A stretch of 64,000 bases of DNA. Source: Aliihoeflea sp052435735. GTDB taxonomy: Bacteria > Pseudomonadota > Alphaproteobacteria > Rhizobiales > Rhizobiaceae. Below, in pieces: positions 9,129-17,473 of this stretch. A program made the translations under genes and the position numbers. Numbering within the stretch: the stretch's first letter is position 1; every line of letters begins with the position of its first letter. The stretch is from assembly GCA_052435735.1 (NCBI GenBank), contig JBQVNB010000006.1, forward strand, positions 127,548 to 191,547, in the 5' to 3' direction. The notes under the pieces were generated by a model. It was not told the DNA's origin, did no database searches, and worked only from the letters and a program-made list of their open reading frames with translations.

Positions 9129-9145
9129 GTTGGAATCGTTCTAAG
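9129..9145. promoter_or_regulatory. Irr/ICE-like palindrome upstream of bfd-bfr
   Basis: GTTGGAATCGTTCTAAG resembles the iron-control element bound by Irr in Rhizobiales (TTTAGAA-N3-TTCTAAA), with 11 of 14 defined positions matching and TTCTAA perfect. It lies about 200 bp upstream of bfd and overlaps the stop codon of the small membrane protein gene. Irr represses bacterioferritin under iron limitation in related bacteria, so the location makes sense, but the distance to the presumed promoter is about 25-40 bp upstream and no binding data exist. Confidence 0.45.
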
Positions 9146-9311
9146 GACGGTCGTCGGTCTCGTCGCGATACTGCTCATGCGTTCCGCGAACCTGCGCGTC
9201 GCGCTCGGACCGCGTTAGCCGACGCCGGGTCAAGAGCGCATAGGCGATGGCGGCGGCCAGGACGATCGGGGCGAGGACGGTGACGAAGGACCATTCGAAG
9301 GATTCAAACAT
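9141..9311 (-). CDS. Small single-span membrane protein (56 aa)
   Basis: ATG at 9311, TAG at 9141. The product has one membrane segment (about residues 8-27, FVTVLAPIVLAAAIAYALL) followed by a basic stop-transfer patch (TRRRLTRSERDAQVRG) and an acidic tail (YRDETDDRP). This layout (short periplasmic start, one helix, charged cytoplasmic tail) is typical of real bacterial membrane miniproteins. The upstream sequence has AAGGAGCC before the ATG, a good ribosome-binding site. No family recognised. Confidence 0.7.
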   Translation of the reverse strand: MFESFEWSFVTVLAPIVLAAAIAYALLTRRRLTRSERDAQVRGTHEQYRDETDDRP

Positions 9312-9372
9312 GGTTCGGCTCCTTGTTCAAAGAGATCAACGTCCGGTCGCATTGGCCGTTCCGCAAAAGAAA

Positions 9373-9394
9373 GGGCGGCGCAAAAGCGCCGCCC
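9373..9394 (-). terminator. Terminator after the PQQ sugar dehydrogenase gene
   Basis: A perfect 9-bp GC stem (GGGCGGCGC, 9373-9381, with 9386-9394) and a 4-nt loop, followed on the minus strand by TTTCTTTTG. It is 25 bp past the stop of the minus-strand gene ending at 9420. Confidence 0.8.
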
Positions 9395-9419
9395 GTCAAT
9401 TCGTCGTGTCCGACGATGG

Positions 9420-10724
9420 TCAATCCTGTGCGCGTGCAAGGCGCAGGATGGTCGACGAACCGCCGTCACGGTCTTCCGTCACCGCATAGACGGCACCGTC
9501 GGGACCGACGCGGACGTCGCGGATGCGTGCATCGAGTGCGATGCGTTCTTCCGAAGCGACCATGTCGCCATCCATCCGAAGAACGATCAGCCCCTGGGAA
9601 ACGAGCCCGCCGATCAGGAAGGCGCCTTCCCATTCGGGAAATTCCTCACCCTCGTAGTAGTCCATGCCCGAGGGAGCGGGCGAGGGGTCCCAGTAATAGA
9701 CGGGCTGTTCCATGCCATCCATCTGGGTGATGCCTTCACCGATTTCCTGACCGCCATAGGCAATGCCGTAGGTGATCGTGGGCCAGCCATAGTTGAGGCC
9801 GGCTTCGGGCCTGTTGAGCTCGTCACCACCGCGCGGGCCGTGCTCGACAGTCCAAAGCCGTCCTTCGCCGTCCAGCGTGGCCGACTGGATGTTGCGGTGC
9901 CCGTACGAAAAGATCTCGGGCTGCGCGCCGTCTTCGTCGATGAAGGGATTGCCCTCGAAGGGTTCGCCTTCCAGCGTCACGCGGAACACTTTTCCAAGTC
10001 CGCTTCCCAGGTCCTGCGCCTGGTCGCGTATCGGCTCGTCGGAACGCTCGCCGACGGCGATGAAGAGCGCATTGTCGGTGTCGATTTCGAGGCGCGAGCC
10101 GAAATGCTTGTCGCCGTCATAGCTCGGCATCTGCTGGAAGATGACTTCGACATCCTCGAGCGCTCCGCCATTCTCTTCATCGGCGACGAGCGTGGCCGAG
10201 GCGACGGAGGTGCCGTTGCCGTCGTCGCGCGGCTCGGCGAAGGAGAAGAAGATGCGGTTGGATTCTTCGAAGTCGGGCGCCAGGATGACGTCGAGCAGGC
10301 CACCCTGTCCGGCGGCCGCAACTTCGGGCACGCCTGAGATTTCGGGCCCGACCTCGCCTTCGGGCGTGACGATGTGCATCGCGCCGTCCTTGGCGCTGAC
10401 GAGCATGCGCCCGTCCGGCAGGAATTCCATCGCCCAGAGATGCGGCAGGTCCTCGGCGACCGTCTGGACGTCGATCTGCGGCATTTCGGCAGGCTGGTCG
10501 GCGCGGGTCTGCTCGGGGAAGGCGGGCTCCTGATCCGGCGCGTTCGGGGCGGCGGTTTCGACCGGACCCGTTCCGGCAGCTTCGTCGCCCTCAGCCGGCG
10601 CGGTACCCTCGACCTGCTCCGTGCCGGTGTCGCCATTGGCATCGTCCTGCGCAAAGGCTGGGCCGGCAATCAGGCCGACGGCCAGAACGGTCGAGGCGAG
10701 AAGGCGGGTTGTGATATCGGACAT
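9420..10724 (-). CDS. Secreted PQQ-dependent aldose sugar dehydrogenase-like protein
   Basis: A 434-residue six-bladed beta-propeller protein of the soluble glucose/sorbosone dehydrogenase family (YliI/Asd type), expected to oxidise aldoses in the periplasm with PQQ. Start is ATG 10724, with GGGAGCC about 10 bp upstream; it begins a signal peptide ending AFA-QDD. A low-complexity acidic, Pro/Glu/Thr/Ala-rich linker (about residues 25-75) precedes the propeller. Typical blade sequences are LPHLWAMEFLPDGRMLVSAK and VEHGPRGGDELN...NYGWP. No PQQ synthesis genes are in the window. The linker is longer than in E. coli YliI. Confidence 0.85.
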   Translation of the reverse strand: MSDITTRLLASTVLAVGLIAGPAFAQDDANGDTGTEQVEGTAPAEGDEAAGTGPVETAAPNAPDQEPAFPEQTRADQPAEMPQIDVQTVAEDLPHLWAMEFLPDGRMLVSAKDGAMHIVTPEGEVGPEISGVPEVAAAGQGGLLDVILAPDFEESNRIFFSFAEPRDDGNGTSVASATLVADEENGGALEDVEVIFQQMPSYDGDKHFGSRLEIDTDNALFIAVGERSDEPIRDQAQDLGSGLGKVFRVTLEGEPFEGNPFIDEDGAQPEIFSYGHRNIQSATLDGEGRLWTVEHGPRGGDELNRPEAGLNYGWPTITYGIAYGGQEIGEGITQMDGMEQPVYYWDPSPAPSGMDYYEGEEFPEWEGAFLIGGLVSQGLIVLRMDGDMVASEERIALDARIRDVRVGPDGAVYAVTEDRDGGSSTILRLARAQD

Positions 10725-10837
10725 GGATGATGGCTCCCTTTTCATGTGTTCGAAAGCCGCGATTCGAAACCGCAGCGTCGGGATGCCAACGACCTGTGGC
10801 CGTGTGCGTTGCATGCGCGAAATCACAGTTGATTTAT

Positions 10838-10852
10838 CTGACGGACCGTCAG
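10838..10852. promoter_or_regulatory. Short palindrome at the fhuB stop codon
   Basis: CTGACGG-A-CCGTCAG is a perfect 7-bp inverted repeat spanning the fhuB stop. It could be a weak terminator of the minus-strand fhu operon (AT-rich ATAAATC follows) or an operator; there is no T-run. Confidence 0.3.
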
Positions 10853-12810
10853 GTCCGGGGGCGGCGTGCCAGAAGCAGGACGAAGTAACTTCCGCCGATG
10901 ATCGCCGCGATCGTGCCGGCCGGAAGCTGCGCCGGATAGAGCAGCGAGCGGCCGAGCCAGTCGGAAACGGTCAAAAGCGACATGCCGATGAGCGCGGCCG
11001 CGAAGAGCTGGTCGGCCGCGCGCCGGGCGCCCAGAAGCGAGGCCAGATGCGGCGAGATCAGGCCGACGAAGGCGATCGGCCCCATGACCGAGGTGACGGC
11101 GGCGGTGATCGTCGCGGAAAAGACCAGCATGCCGAGCCGGGCGAGCGGGACGGACAGGCCGCGAGAACCGGCCAGTGTGTCGCCGGCGATGACGAGCGTC
11201 AGCGGGCGGCGGGCGAGAAGCCCGATCGCCAGGAAGCCGGCTGCGCCGAGCACTAGAAGCAGCGCCTCGTCCGCCTGGACGCGATAGGTCGAGCCCGACA
11301 TCCAGCCGACGATGGCGAAGGCCTCCTCGCCGCCGCGCGCGAGCACGAACTGGACGATGGCGTCGAGAAGGGCGGCGAGCGAGATGCCGGCGAGCGCCAT
11401 GATGCCGGGCGCATAGTCCGTTCGCCGTCCGAATAGGATGAGGATCGCGAGCACGGCCGCGCTGCCGAGAACGGCGATGCCTGCGCTGGCATCGTGGATC
11501 GAGCCGCCGACGAGGATCGAGCTGGCGACGAGCGCGAGCGAGGCGCCGGACGTCATGCCCATGATGTCGGGGCTGGCGAGCGGGTTGCGAATGAGGCGCT
11601 GGAGGACGACGCCGGCGATGGCCATGGCGACGCCGGCGGCGGCGGCGGCGGCGATGCGCGGCCAGCGAAGCGCGAAGACGAGTTCGCTCGGCCATTCGAC
11701 CCGCCAGCCCTCGCCAGTCACGGCGACGGCGAAGGAACTTGCGACGAGTGCGGCGGCGAGGAGCGCGAGGAGGCCGAGCGCGGGCATGGGCATGCGCTCG
11801 CGCCCTTTCGGCAGGAAGAAGCGCAGATGGTCGCGCGCCTTCATCTGCCGCGCGGCGAGCCAGATCAGTGCAGGCGCACCGACGAGGGCGGCGGTGGCGC
11901 CGCTCGGGATCATGTCGGCGGTGAAGTTGGAGCCGTATAGCGCGATGACGTCGGTGCCGACCATCAGTGCCGCGCCGAGCGCGATGCTGGAAAGGAGCCG
12001 GTCGAGCGTGGAACGCGCGCCGGCCATTCGCGCGATGTTGGGGGCGATGAGGCCGACAAAGCCGATGACGCCGACGATGGCGACGACATTTGCCGTCAGC
12101 CAGAGCGCGACGAGGAGAGCCAGTCCGAGAACCTGCAGGATCGGCACGCCCCGTGCCGATGCGCCCTGCTCGCCGAGCCGCAGGAGTGTCAGCGGGCGGG
12201 AGAGGAGCAGCGCGAAGGGCAGCGCCACGAGAAGGCGCGGCCAGAGCCACGAGACGCCCTGCCAGTCGATCTGGGTGAGGTCGCCCGCGCCCCAGACGAA
12301 GAGGTGGCGGACGTAGAACTCGTTCATGATGATGAGCATGACCGCGACGGCCGAGAGGAGCAGGTTCAGCGCCATGCCGGCGAGTACGATCGGCAGGCCG
12401 CCGATGCCCTGCCGCCCGGCGATGGCGAGCACCAGCGCCATGGTGGCCGATGCGCCCGCGAGCGCGAACCATTCGCCATAGGCGGCGGCAAGGCCTGGCA
12501 CGAAGACGGTCGCGGCATAAAGCCCGACGCGGGCGCCGGCCGAGACGCCAAGCGTCATCGGCGAGGCGAGCCGGTTCTGCGTCGCCTCCTGCATGATGGC
12601 GCCGGAAAGCCCGAGCGCGGCGCCGGCCAGAAGTGCCATGGCAAGGCGCGGCAGGACGGAGTGGTAGAAGCGGACTTCCTCGAAAAGATCGGGAGCGACA
12701 CTGGTCGCGAGCGCCCATTTCTGCGCGAGCGGCAGCGGGCTCGAGACACCGAGATGGATCAGCGTGGCGGCGACGAGCGCGGCCAGGCAAAGGGCGATGC
12801 GGCTCGTCAT
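10849..12810 (-). CDS. fhuB: Iron(III)-hydroxamate ABC transporter permease, fused FhuB
   Basis: A 653-residue inner-membrane permease made of two homologous FecCD-type halves (about 10 segments each), the fused arrangement typical of FhuB. Each half carries the family loop: GLSGAIMQEATQNRLASPMTLG in the first and GVVLQRLIRNPLASPDIMG in the second, and each has a GFVGLIAPN/FVGLISPH coupling region. The start is ATG 12810, which overlaps the fhuD stop as ATGA; a longer upstream frame is only the shadow of fhuD. It imports ferric hydroxamate siderophores with FhuC and FhuD and is last in the operon. Confidence 0.93.
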   Translation of the reverse strand: MTSRIALCLAALVAATLIHLGVSSPLPLAQKWALATSVAPDLFEEVRFYHSVLPRLAMALLAGAALGLSGAIMQEATQNRLASPMTLGVSAGARVGLYAATVFVPGLAAAYGEWFALAGASATMALVLAIAGRQGIGGLPIVLAGMALNLLLSAVAVMLIIMNEFYVRHLFVWGAGDLTQIDWQGVSWLWPRLLVALPFALLLSRPLTLLRLGEQGASARGVPILQVLGLALLVALWLTANVVAIVGVIGFVGLIAPNIARMAGARSTLDRLLSSIALGAALMVGTDVIALYGSNFTADMIPSGATAALVGAPALIWLAARQMKARDHLRFFLPKGRERMPMPALGLLALLAAALVASSFAVAVTGEGWRVEWPSELVFALRWPRIAAAAAAGVAMAIAGVVLQRLIRNPLASPDIMGMTSGASLALVASSILVGGSIHDASAGIAVLGSAAVLAILILFGRRTDYAPGIMALAGISLAALLDAIVQFVLARGGEEAFAIVGWMSGSTYRVQADEALLLVLGAAGFLAIGLLARRPLTLVIAGDTLAGSRGLSVPLARLGMLVFSATITAAVTSVMGPIAFVGLISPHLASLLGARRAADQLFAAALIGMSLLTVSDWLGRSLLYPAQLPAGTIAAIIGGSYFVLLLARRPRT

Positions 12811-13718
12811 GGATCGATGGTCAGCAGCGCTTCGGTGAAGGCCTCGGCGAGGTAGCCGATGGAGAAGGCGCCGCCGAAGGTCCAGCTCGGCCGGACGCCG
12901 GCGAAACGGTGCCCGCGCACGAAGGGCATCGCCTGCCAGAGCGGCGAGGGGAAGAGCTGGTCGGCCGCCCGGAAGGGCTCGATGTTCAAGATTATGCCCT
13001 CTTCGACCGGACCGAGCTGCTCGACGCGCTTCTGCACGAAGCCCCATGTCGTCGCGGGTTGCGGGAAGGCCGGTTCGAGACCGAGAGCGAGAAGCGCGGC
13101 CTGCGACGTCGAGTTGCCGCCATGGACCCGCACCCGCGCCTGGTCCATCAGGCTGATCGCGGTGACCTTCGGCAGGTCGCCGCCGAAATGGCGCTCGACC
13201 GTGCCGCGCAGGGCGGCGAGATGCGCGTCCAGCCCGGCGAGGCGCTCGCGGGCGAGGTCCTCGCGGTCGAAGAGGCGGGCAAGTTCGAGATAGCTGGTGC
13301 GGGTCGCCTCGGCATTGTCGTGCTCGAGGCTGAAAAGCGTGAAATGGATCACCGGGGCGATGCGCTTCAAGACCGGGGCTAGTTCGGCCTGGTCGTCGGA
13401 GATCACGATGAGATCGGGCTTCAGTTCGGCGATGCGCTCGACATTGGGCTCGTCGCGGCGGCCGACATTCTCGACCCCGGGCTCGAGCGCGGGCTGGACG
13501 ACCCAGAGGCCGTAGCCGTCGGGGTCGGCGACCGCGAGGAGCGGGACGTCGAGCTCGACCAACTGTTCGACGACGGCCCAGGAAAGCGCGATGACGCGCT
13601 GCGGGATTTCGGCGAAGGTCTGGGTGCCGCGGCTGTCGGTGATCGTGGTCTGGGCGAAGGCGGGCGTCGCCATGACGAGAAGAGCCGCGAGGACGGCGCG
13701 GCGGAACATGACTCGCAT
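12807..13718 (-). CDS. fhuD: Iron(III)-hydroxamate substrate-binding protein
   Basis: A 303-residue class III periplasmic binding protein with a signal peptide (about residues 1-22, ending AFA-QTT). The BtuF/FhuD-type fold is indicated by RVIALSWAVVEQLVELDVPLLAVAD and the LKPDLIVISD segment. It captures the ferric siderophore after passage through the TonB receptor and hands it to FhuB. It begins 1 bp before the end of fhuC (stop at 13720) and overlaps fhuB by 4 bp. ATG at 13709 (residue 4) is an alternative start. Confidence 0.9.
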   Translation of the reverse strand: MRVMFRRAVLAALLVMATPAFAQTTITDSRGTQTFAEIPQRVIALSWAVVEQLVELDVPLLAVADPDGYGLWVVQPALEPGVENVGRRDEPNVERIAELKPDLIVISDDQAELAPVLKRIAPVIHFTLFSLEHDNAEATRTSYLELARLFDREDLARERLAGLDAHLAALRGTVERHFGGDLPKVTAISLMDQARVRVHGGNSTSQAALLALGLEPAFPQPATTWGFVQKRVEQLGPVEEGIILNIEPFRAADQLFPSPLWQAMPFVRGHRFAGVRPSWTFGGAFSIGYLAEAFTEALLTIDP

Positions 13719-13719
13719 A

Positions 13720-14487
13720 TCAGGCCACGATCGCGATCGGATGGGCGTCGTCGGGATGCGGCAGGAGGCGGATGTCGATGCCGTAGAGTTCGCTCAGGAG
13801 CCCGCCCGACATGAGTTCGGCCGGAGGGCCGTCGAAGGCGATGCGGCCGTCCTTGAGCGCGATGACCCGGTCGGAGAATCGCGCTGCGAGGTTGACGTCG
13901 TGGAGGACGACGACGACGCCGCGCCCGGCCGAACGGTTCAGCCCGCGCAGGAGTGACATGACGCCGTATTGGTGGACGAGATCGAGCGCGGAGGTGGGCT
14001 CGTCGAGAAGCAGAAGCGGCGATTGCTGCGCGATCAGCATCGCGATCCAGGCCCGCTGGCGCTCGCCGCCGGAAAGCTGGTCGACCATGCGCGAGGCGTA
14101 GGAGGTCAGGTCGGTTGCGGCCAGAGCGTCCTCGACGGCCCGGCGGTCTTCGTCCTTCCAGATGCCGAGCGCGCCCCGCCAGGCGTAGCGGCCGAGCCCG
14201 ACGAGTTCGCGCACGTCGAGGCCGGGCACATCGGCAAGCTGCTGCGGCAGGAAGGCGAGGCGGCGCGCGAGGTCGCGCTGCGAGATTCCGTGAAGATCGG
14301 CGCCGTCGAGGATCAGCCGGCCGGAGCTCGGCTTCTGCTGTCGCGCCATCAGGCTCATCAGCGTCGACTTGCCCGAGCCGTTATGGCCGATGATGGCGGT
14401 GAAGGCGCTGCCGGAGAGGGAGAGTTCGGGCACGGACAGGACCGTGCGCGCGCCGTGACGCATCTCGATGTCGGTGAGATCAAGCAT
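13720..14487 (-). CDS. fhuC: Iron(III)-hydroxamate ABC transporter ATP-binding protein
   Basis: A 255-residue ATPase with Walker A GHNGSGKST, Q-loop LPQQLADVPG, signature LSGGERQRAW, Walker B LLLLDEPTSALD and switch His in VVVLHDVNLAARF, all typical of the FhuC/FepC/BtuD group. The true start is ATG 14487; a longer frame upstream belongs to the overlapping fhuF-like gene, whose end it overlaps by 8 bp. It powers FhuB. Confidence 0.93.
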   Translation of the reverse strand: MLDLTDIEMRHGARTVLSVPELSLSGSAFTAIIGHNGSGKSTLMSLMARQQKPSSGRLILDGADLHGISQRDLARRLAFLPQQLADVPGLDVRELVGLGRYAWRGALGIWKDEDRRAVEDALAATDLTSYASRMVDQLSGGERQRAWIAMLIAQQSPLLLLDEPTSALDLVHQYGVMSLLRGLNRSAGRGVVVVLHDVNLAARFSDRVIALKDGRIAFDGPPAELMSGGLLSELYGIDIRLLPHPDDAHPIAIVA

Positions 14488-15235
14488 GGGCGCTCCAATA
14501 GGCCTGCATCCGCTCCATGCGAAGCGCGCGGGGCTGTTTGGGACAGGATTGGCAAAGCGCGCCGGACTCGCACAGATAGTGAAGGCAGCACTGCTTGCGG
14601 TCGAGGACGGGATGGAGCGCGCCGCTCTCCAGCCGCACGTCGGCAAGCGCGCTCATGCCCGAAAGGCCGGCGGCGTCGAGCCAGCGATCGGCATGGGCGC
14701 AGACGTCGAGATGCGGCTCGTGCGCGTGGAGATGGACAAGCGTGCCGAGGATGCGGTCGGCCAGAAGCCGGAAGGCGATCTTCTCCTTGACCGGCGAAAT
14801 GGCGCAGAGTTCGGCGTAGAGATGGTCGGCGATGGCGCGGATGCGGACTGCGGTCAGCTCGATCATCCCGGCAAGGTCGGTGCGCAGGCTCTCGCCCGGG
14901 GCCAAGCGAAAACCGTAGACCCCGCCATCGGCGACGCACTGGCCCATGCGGTCGATAGGCAGCGCGATGTTCTGGCCGTGCACGGCCATGATGCCGGCCA
15001 TGGCGGGCTGCCAGACCAGCATCGACCAGCTCCGCACCGCATGGTAGGCGCGGCCGGCGGGCGCATAGGCCGAGGCGATCTCGCCGTGGAGGCGCGCGAC
15101 GACACTGCCGTCATCGCCCGCGCCGAGCCAGCCCGAAGGCGTTTCGGAAAATTCGGCGTCGATGCCCGGCATGGCCGTCCGGACCGCGTCGATGAACGCG
15201 GTCTCGGCTTCAGCCCTGTCGAGCGCGACGCCCAT
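14480..15235 (-). CDS. fhuF: FhuF-like siderophore-iron reductase
   Basis: A 251-residue cytoplasmic protein. The C-terminal sequence has the exact FhuF cluster pattern Cys-Cys-x10-Cys-x2-Cys (QCC...LCQSC) that binds an unusual [2Fe-2S] centre. It releases iron from imported ferric hydroxamates by reduction. It sits between the receptor (8 bp upstream) and fhuC (8-bp overlap), so reductase and importer are made together. Sequence similarity to E. coli FhuF outside the cluster region could not be tested here. Confidence 0.85.
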   Translation of the reverse strand: MGVALDRAEAETAFIDAVRTAMPGIDAEFSETPSGWLGAGDDGSVVARLHGEIASAYAPAGRAYHAVRSWSMLVWQPAMAGIMAVHGQNIALPIDRMGQCVADGGVYGFRLAPGESLRTDLAGMIELTAVRIRAIADHLYAELCAISPVKEKIAFRLLADRILGTLVHLHAHEPHLDVCAHADRWLDAAGLSGMSALADVRLESGALHPVLDRKQCCLHYLCESGALCQSCPKQPRALRMERMQAYWSAHA

Positions 15236-15243
15236 GCCCGCCC

Positions 15244-17301
15244 CTAGAACTTCGAGGTGAGCTTGAGGGCGACGGTGCGGCGCTCGCCGTAGAAGCAGTC
15301 GCCGCGCGCGAGGCAGGTGGTGACGTGCTTCTTGTCGAACAGGTTGCGCGCGTTGAGCGTGACGTCCCAGTTTTCGGCCTCGAAGCCGATCATGGCGTCG
15401 GCCAGGACATAGTCGGGCGTTTCGATCGTGTCGACGCCATCATAGCTGGTGCCGACATAGCGCACGCCCGCGCCGGCCTTGAAGCCTTCCCATTCGCCGC
15501 CGGGACGCCAGGTGCCCCATGCGCTCGCCTGATGCGTCGGGACGCTGGCGAGGCGGAAGCCGGCCGAGGTCTCGGTGTCGAGATAGGAATAGCCGGCGAG
15601 AAGTTCGAACTCCGAATTGATCAGCGTCTGCGCCTCGAGCTCGAAGCCCCTGATCGTCACGTCGCCAAGCTGCGCCTGGAAGCCCGGATTCGTGGGATCT
15701 CCGACGAGACGGCCGTTCTCTTCGATATGGAAGACGGAAGCGGTGAAGATCGAAGGCGTGCCCACCGGCTGATACTTGATGCCGGCCTCGACCTGCTTGC
15801 CCCTGAGAGGACGGAAGGGTGTGCCCGAGACGTCGGTTCCGGCGGTCGGCAGGAAGGATTCGGAATAGCTGACATAAGGCGAAATGCCGTTGTCGAAGGC
15901 GTAGAGCAGGCCGACATCCTTCGACAGGACATTGTCGGTGTCGCCGGCCCCGTCGCGCGCGATGTCGTAGCGCAGGCCGCCCGAGACGAACCAATTGTCG
16001 AGGCGCACCTGATCGCTGACGTAGAAGCCGGTCTGGCGCGTGTTGGTGACGGTGCGCGGCGACAGGCCCGGAATGACGGGAATGTTGCCGTAGACGGGCT
16101 CGTAGAGATCGATCGGAGACGCCGCGCCGTAATAGCTTGCCGTGCCGAGATTGACATATTGCTGGTCGACGCCGAAGGCGATCTTGTGCTCCAGCGCGCC
16201 GGTGAACGTGTTGGCGTTGAAGCGCACGTCGCCGGTGAAGGCCTGCACGTCCGAATCCGCCACATAGACGACGCGGTCGATCGTACGCCCGTCCGGATTG
16301 ATGGTCGGCGGGAAGGCCGGATACATCGAGCGATAGTCGGCATTGCTGTCCGAATAGCGCGCGCGGGCGCTCATCGACCAGACCTCGTTGAAGCGGTGGT
16401 CGAAGATCGCGGTGACGGCCGTCTGCTCGGTGTCGTAGCGGTCGAAGCCGGGTTCGGACAGGAACACGCTATCGTCGATCTGGCCGTTCGGCGCCGGGAA
16501 GATGGTGCCCTGCCACGGCAGGAACTGCGTCGAGGTTCCGGATTCGTTGCGCTGCGCGTTGAGGAGAACCGTCAGGCTGGTGTCGTCGCTCGGCGCCCAG
16601 GTGAAGGACGGAGCGAAGAGGTAGGAATTGTCGTCGACATAGTCGACCTGCGTGTCGCTATCGCGGAAGGCGCCGACGAAGCGGTAGAGGAACTCCCCAT
16701 TCGCATCGAGCGCGCCGGTCATGTCGACCCCGACCTGCTTGCGGTTGTGCGTGCCGTATTCGACGAAGGCCTCGCGGCTCGTCTCCGCCTTGGGCATCTT
16801 GCTCGTCAAATTGACGATGCCGCCGATGGAACTCTGGCCGTAAAGCGTGGAGGCTGGACCCTTGACGATGTCGACGCGCTCCAGCGCGTAAGGGTGCGGG
16901 CGGACATTGTTGTAGAAGCCGAAAATCTCCTGCAGCCCGTCGCGATACTGGACCGGCGAGACGCCGCGCACATAGGCCCAGTCGCCGCGCGTGTCATAGC
17001 CGAATGTCGCGCCGAAGACGCCGGGCGTATACATCAGCGCGTCCTGGACGGACTGCATGCCCTGGTCGGCAATGCGCTGTTCGGTGATGACGTTGACCGA
17101 GCGCGGCGTCTCGATGATCGGGGTGCCGGTCTTCGTCGCGGACGACGAGTCCTGCGCGATCGTGGCGCCCTTCGGACCGCCGCTCTGCTGGGCATCGCCG
17201 CCTTCGACGACGAGCGTTTCGAGAACCGTCGTGTCCTGCGCCTGCGCGCCCGACCCCAATACCAATGCCGCACTCGCGGCCGCGATCAAACGCGCCTTCA
17301 T
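15244..17301 (-). CDS. TonB-dependent siderophore receptor, FhuA/FegA type
   Basis: A 685-residue outer-membrane receptor. ATG 17301 is chosen because it starts a signal peptide (MKARLIAAASAALVLGSGAQA) and has GGGGGACGGG before it. The plug domain (about residues 55-165) shows RSVNVITEQRIADQGMQSVQ and ERVDIVKGPASTLYGQSSIG; the barrel ends with the C-terminal Phe required for outer-membrane insertion (LKLTSKF). The TonB box is probably in ETLVVEG near residue 30. As first gene of the operon with fhuF-C-D-B it should import a ferric hydroxamate; the exact siderophore is unknown. A ferrichrome-type ligand is only a guess. Confidence 0.92.
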   Translation of the reverse strand: MKARLIAAASAALVLGSGAQAQDTTVLETLVVEGGDAQQSGGPKGATIAQDSSSATKTGTPIIETPRSVNVITEQRIADQGMQSVQDALMYTPGVFGATFGYDTRGDWAYVRGVSPVQYRDGLQEIFGFYNNVRPHPYALERVDIVKGPASTLYGQSSIGGIVNLTSKMPKAETSREAFVEYGTHNRKQVGVDMTGALDANGEFLYRFVGAFRDSDTQVDYVDDNSYLFAPSFTWAPSDDTSLTVLLNAQRNESGTSTQFLPWQGTIFPAPNGQIDDSVFLSEPGFDRYDTEQTAVTAIFDHRFNEVWSMSARARYSDSNADYRSMYPAFPPTINPDGRTIDRVVYVADSDVQAFTGDVRFNANTFTGALEHKIAFGVDQQYVNLGTASYYGAASPIDLYEPVYGNIPVIPGLSPRTVTNTRQTGFYVSDQVRLDNWFVSGGLRYDIARDGAGDTDNVLSKDVGLLYAFDNGISPYVSYSESFLPTAGTDVSGTPFRPLRGKQVEAGIKYQPVGTPSIFTASVFHIEENGRLVGDPTNPGFQAQLGDVTIRGFELEAQTLINSEFELLAGYSYLDTETSAGFRLASVPTHQASAWGTWRPGGEWEGFKAGAGVRYVGTSYDGVDTIETPDYVLADAMIGFEAENWDVTLNARNLFDKKHVTTCLARGDCFYGERRTVALKLTSKF

Positions 17302-17377
17302 CCCGTCCCCCGGAAAAATACACTCGAGCAAAAAATTCGCCGCGTGCCTTGCCGGGTGGCTGGGTAGGACGATCAAT

Positions 17378-17415
17378 CACGTCCAGCTATAATTGTTGAC
17401 TGTTGGTGTCAACTT
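17378..17415 (-). promoter_or_regulatory. Iron-regulated promoter with candidate RirA (IRO) box
   Basis: TTGACTGTTGGTGTCAA (17396-17412) contains TGA-N9-TCA (17397-17411), the consensus described for RirA/IRO boxes in Rhizobiaceae. On the minus strand the same box supplies the -35 TTGACA, followed after 15 bp by TATAGC as -10, about 85-95 bp upstream of the receptor start. A repressor on this box would block the promoter. The inverted repeat TTGAC-N7-GTCAA is perfect. Confidence 0.6.
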
Positions 17416-17473
17416 TGAATGAGCAGGCTTGCGCAGTCATTCTGCATTCGTGTCCGCGCGGTAACATGGTCTC

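Noticed and set aside
15325..17367. Long plus-strand frame opposite the TonB receptor
   Set aside because: Antisense shadow; the minus-strand receptor has clear plug and barrel features.
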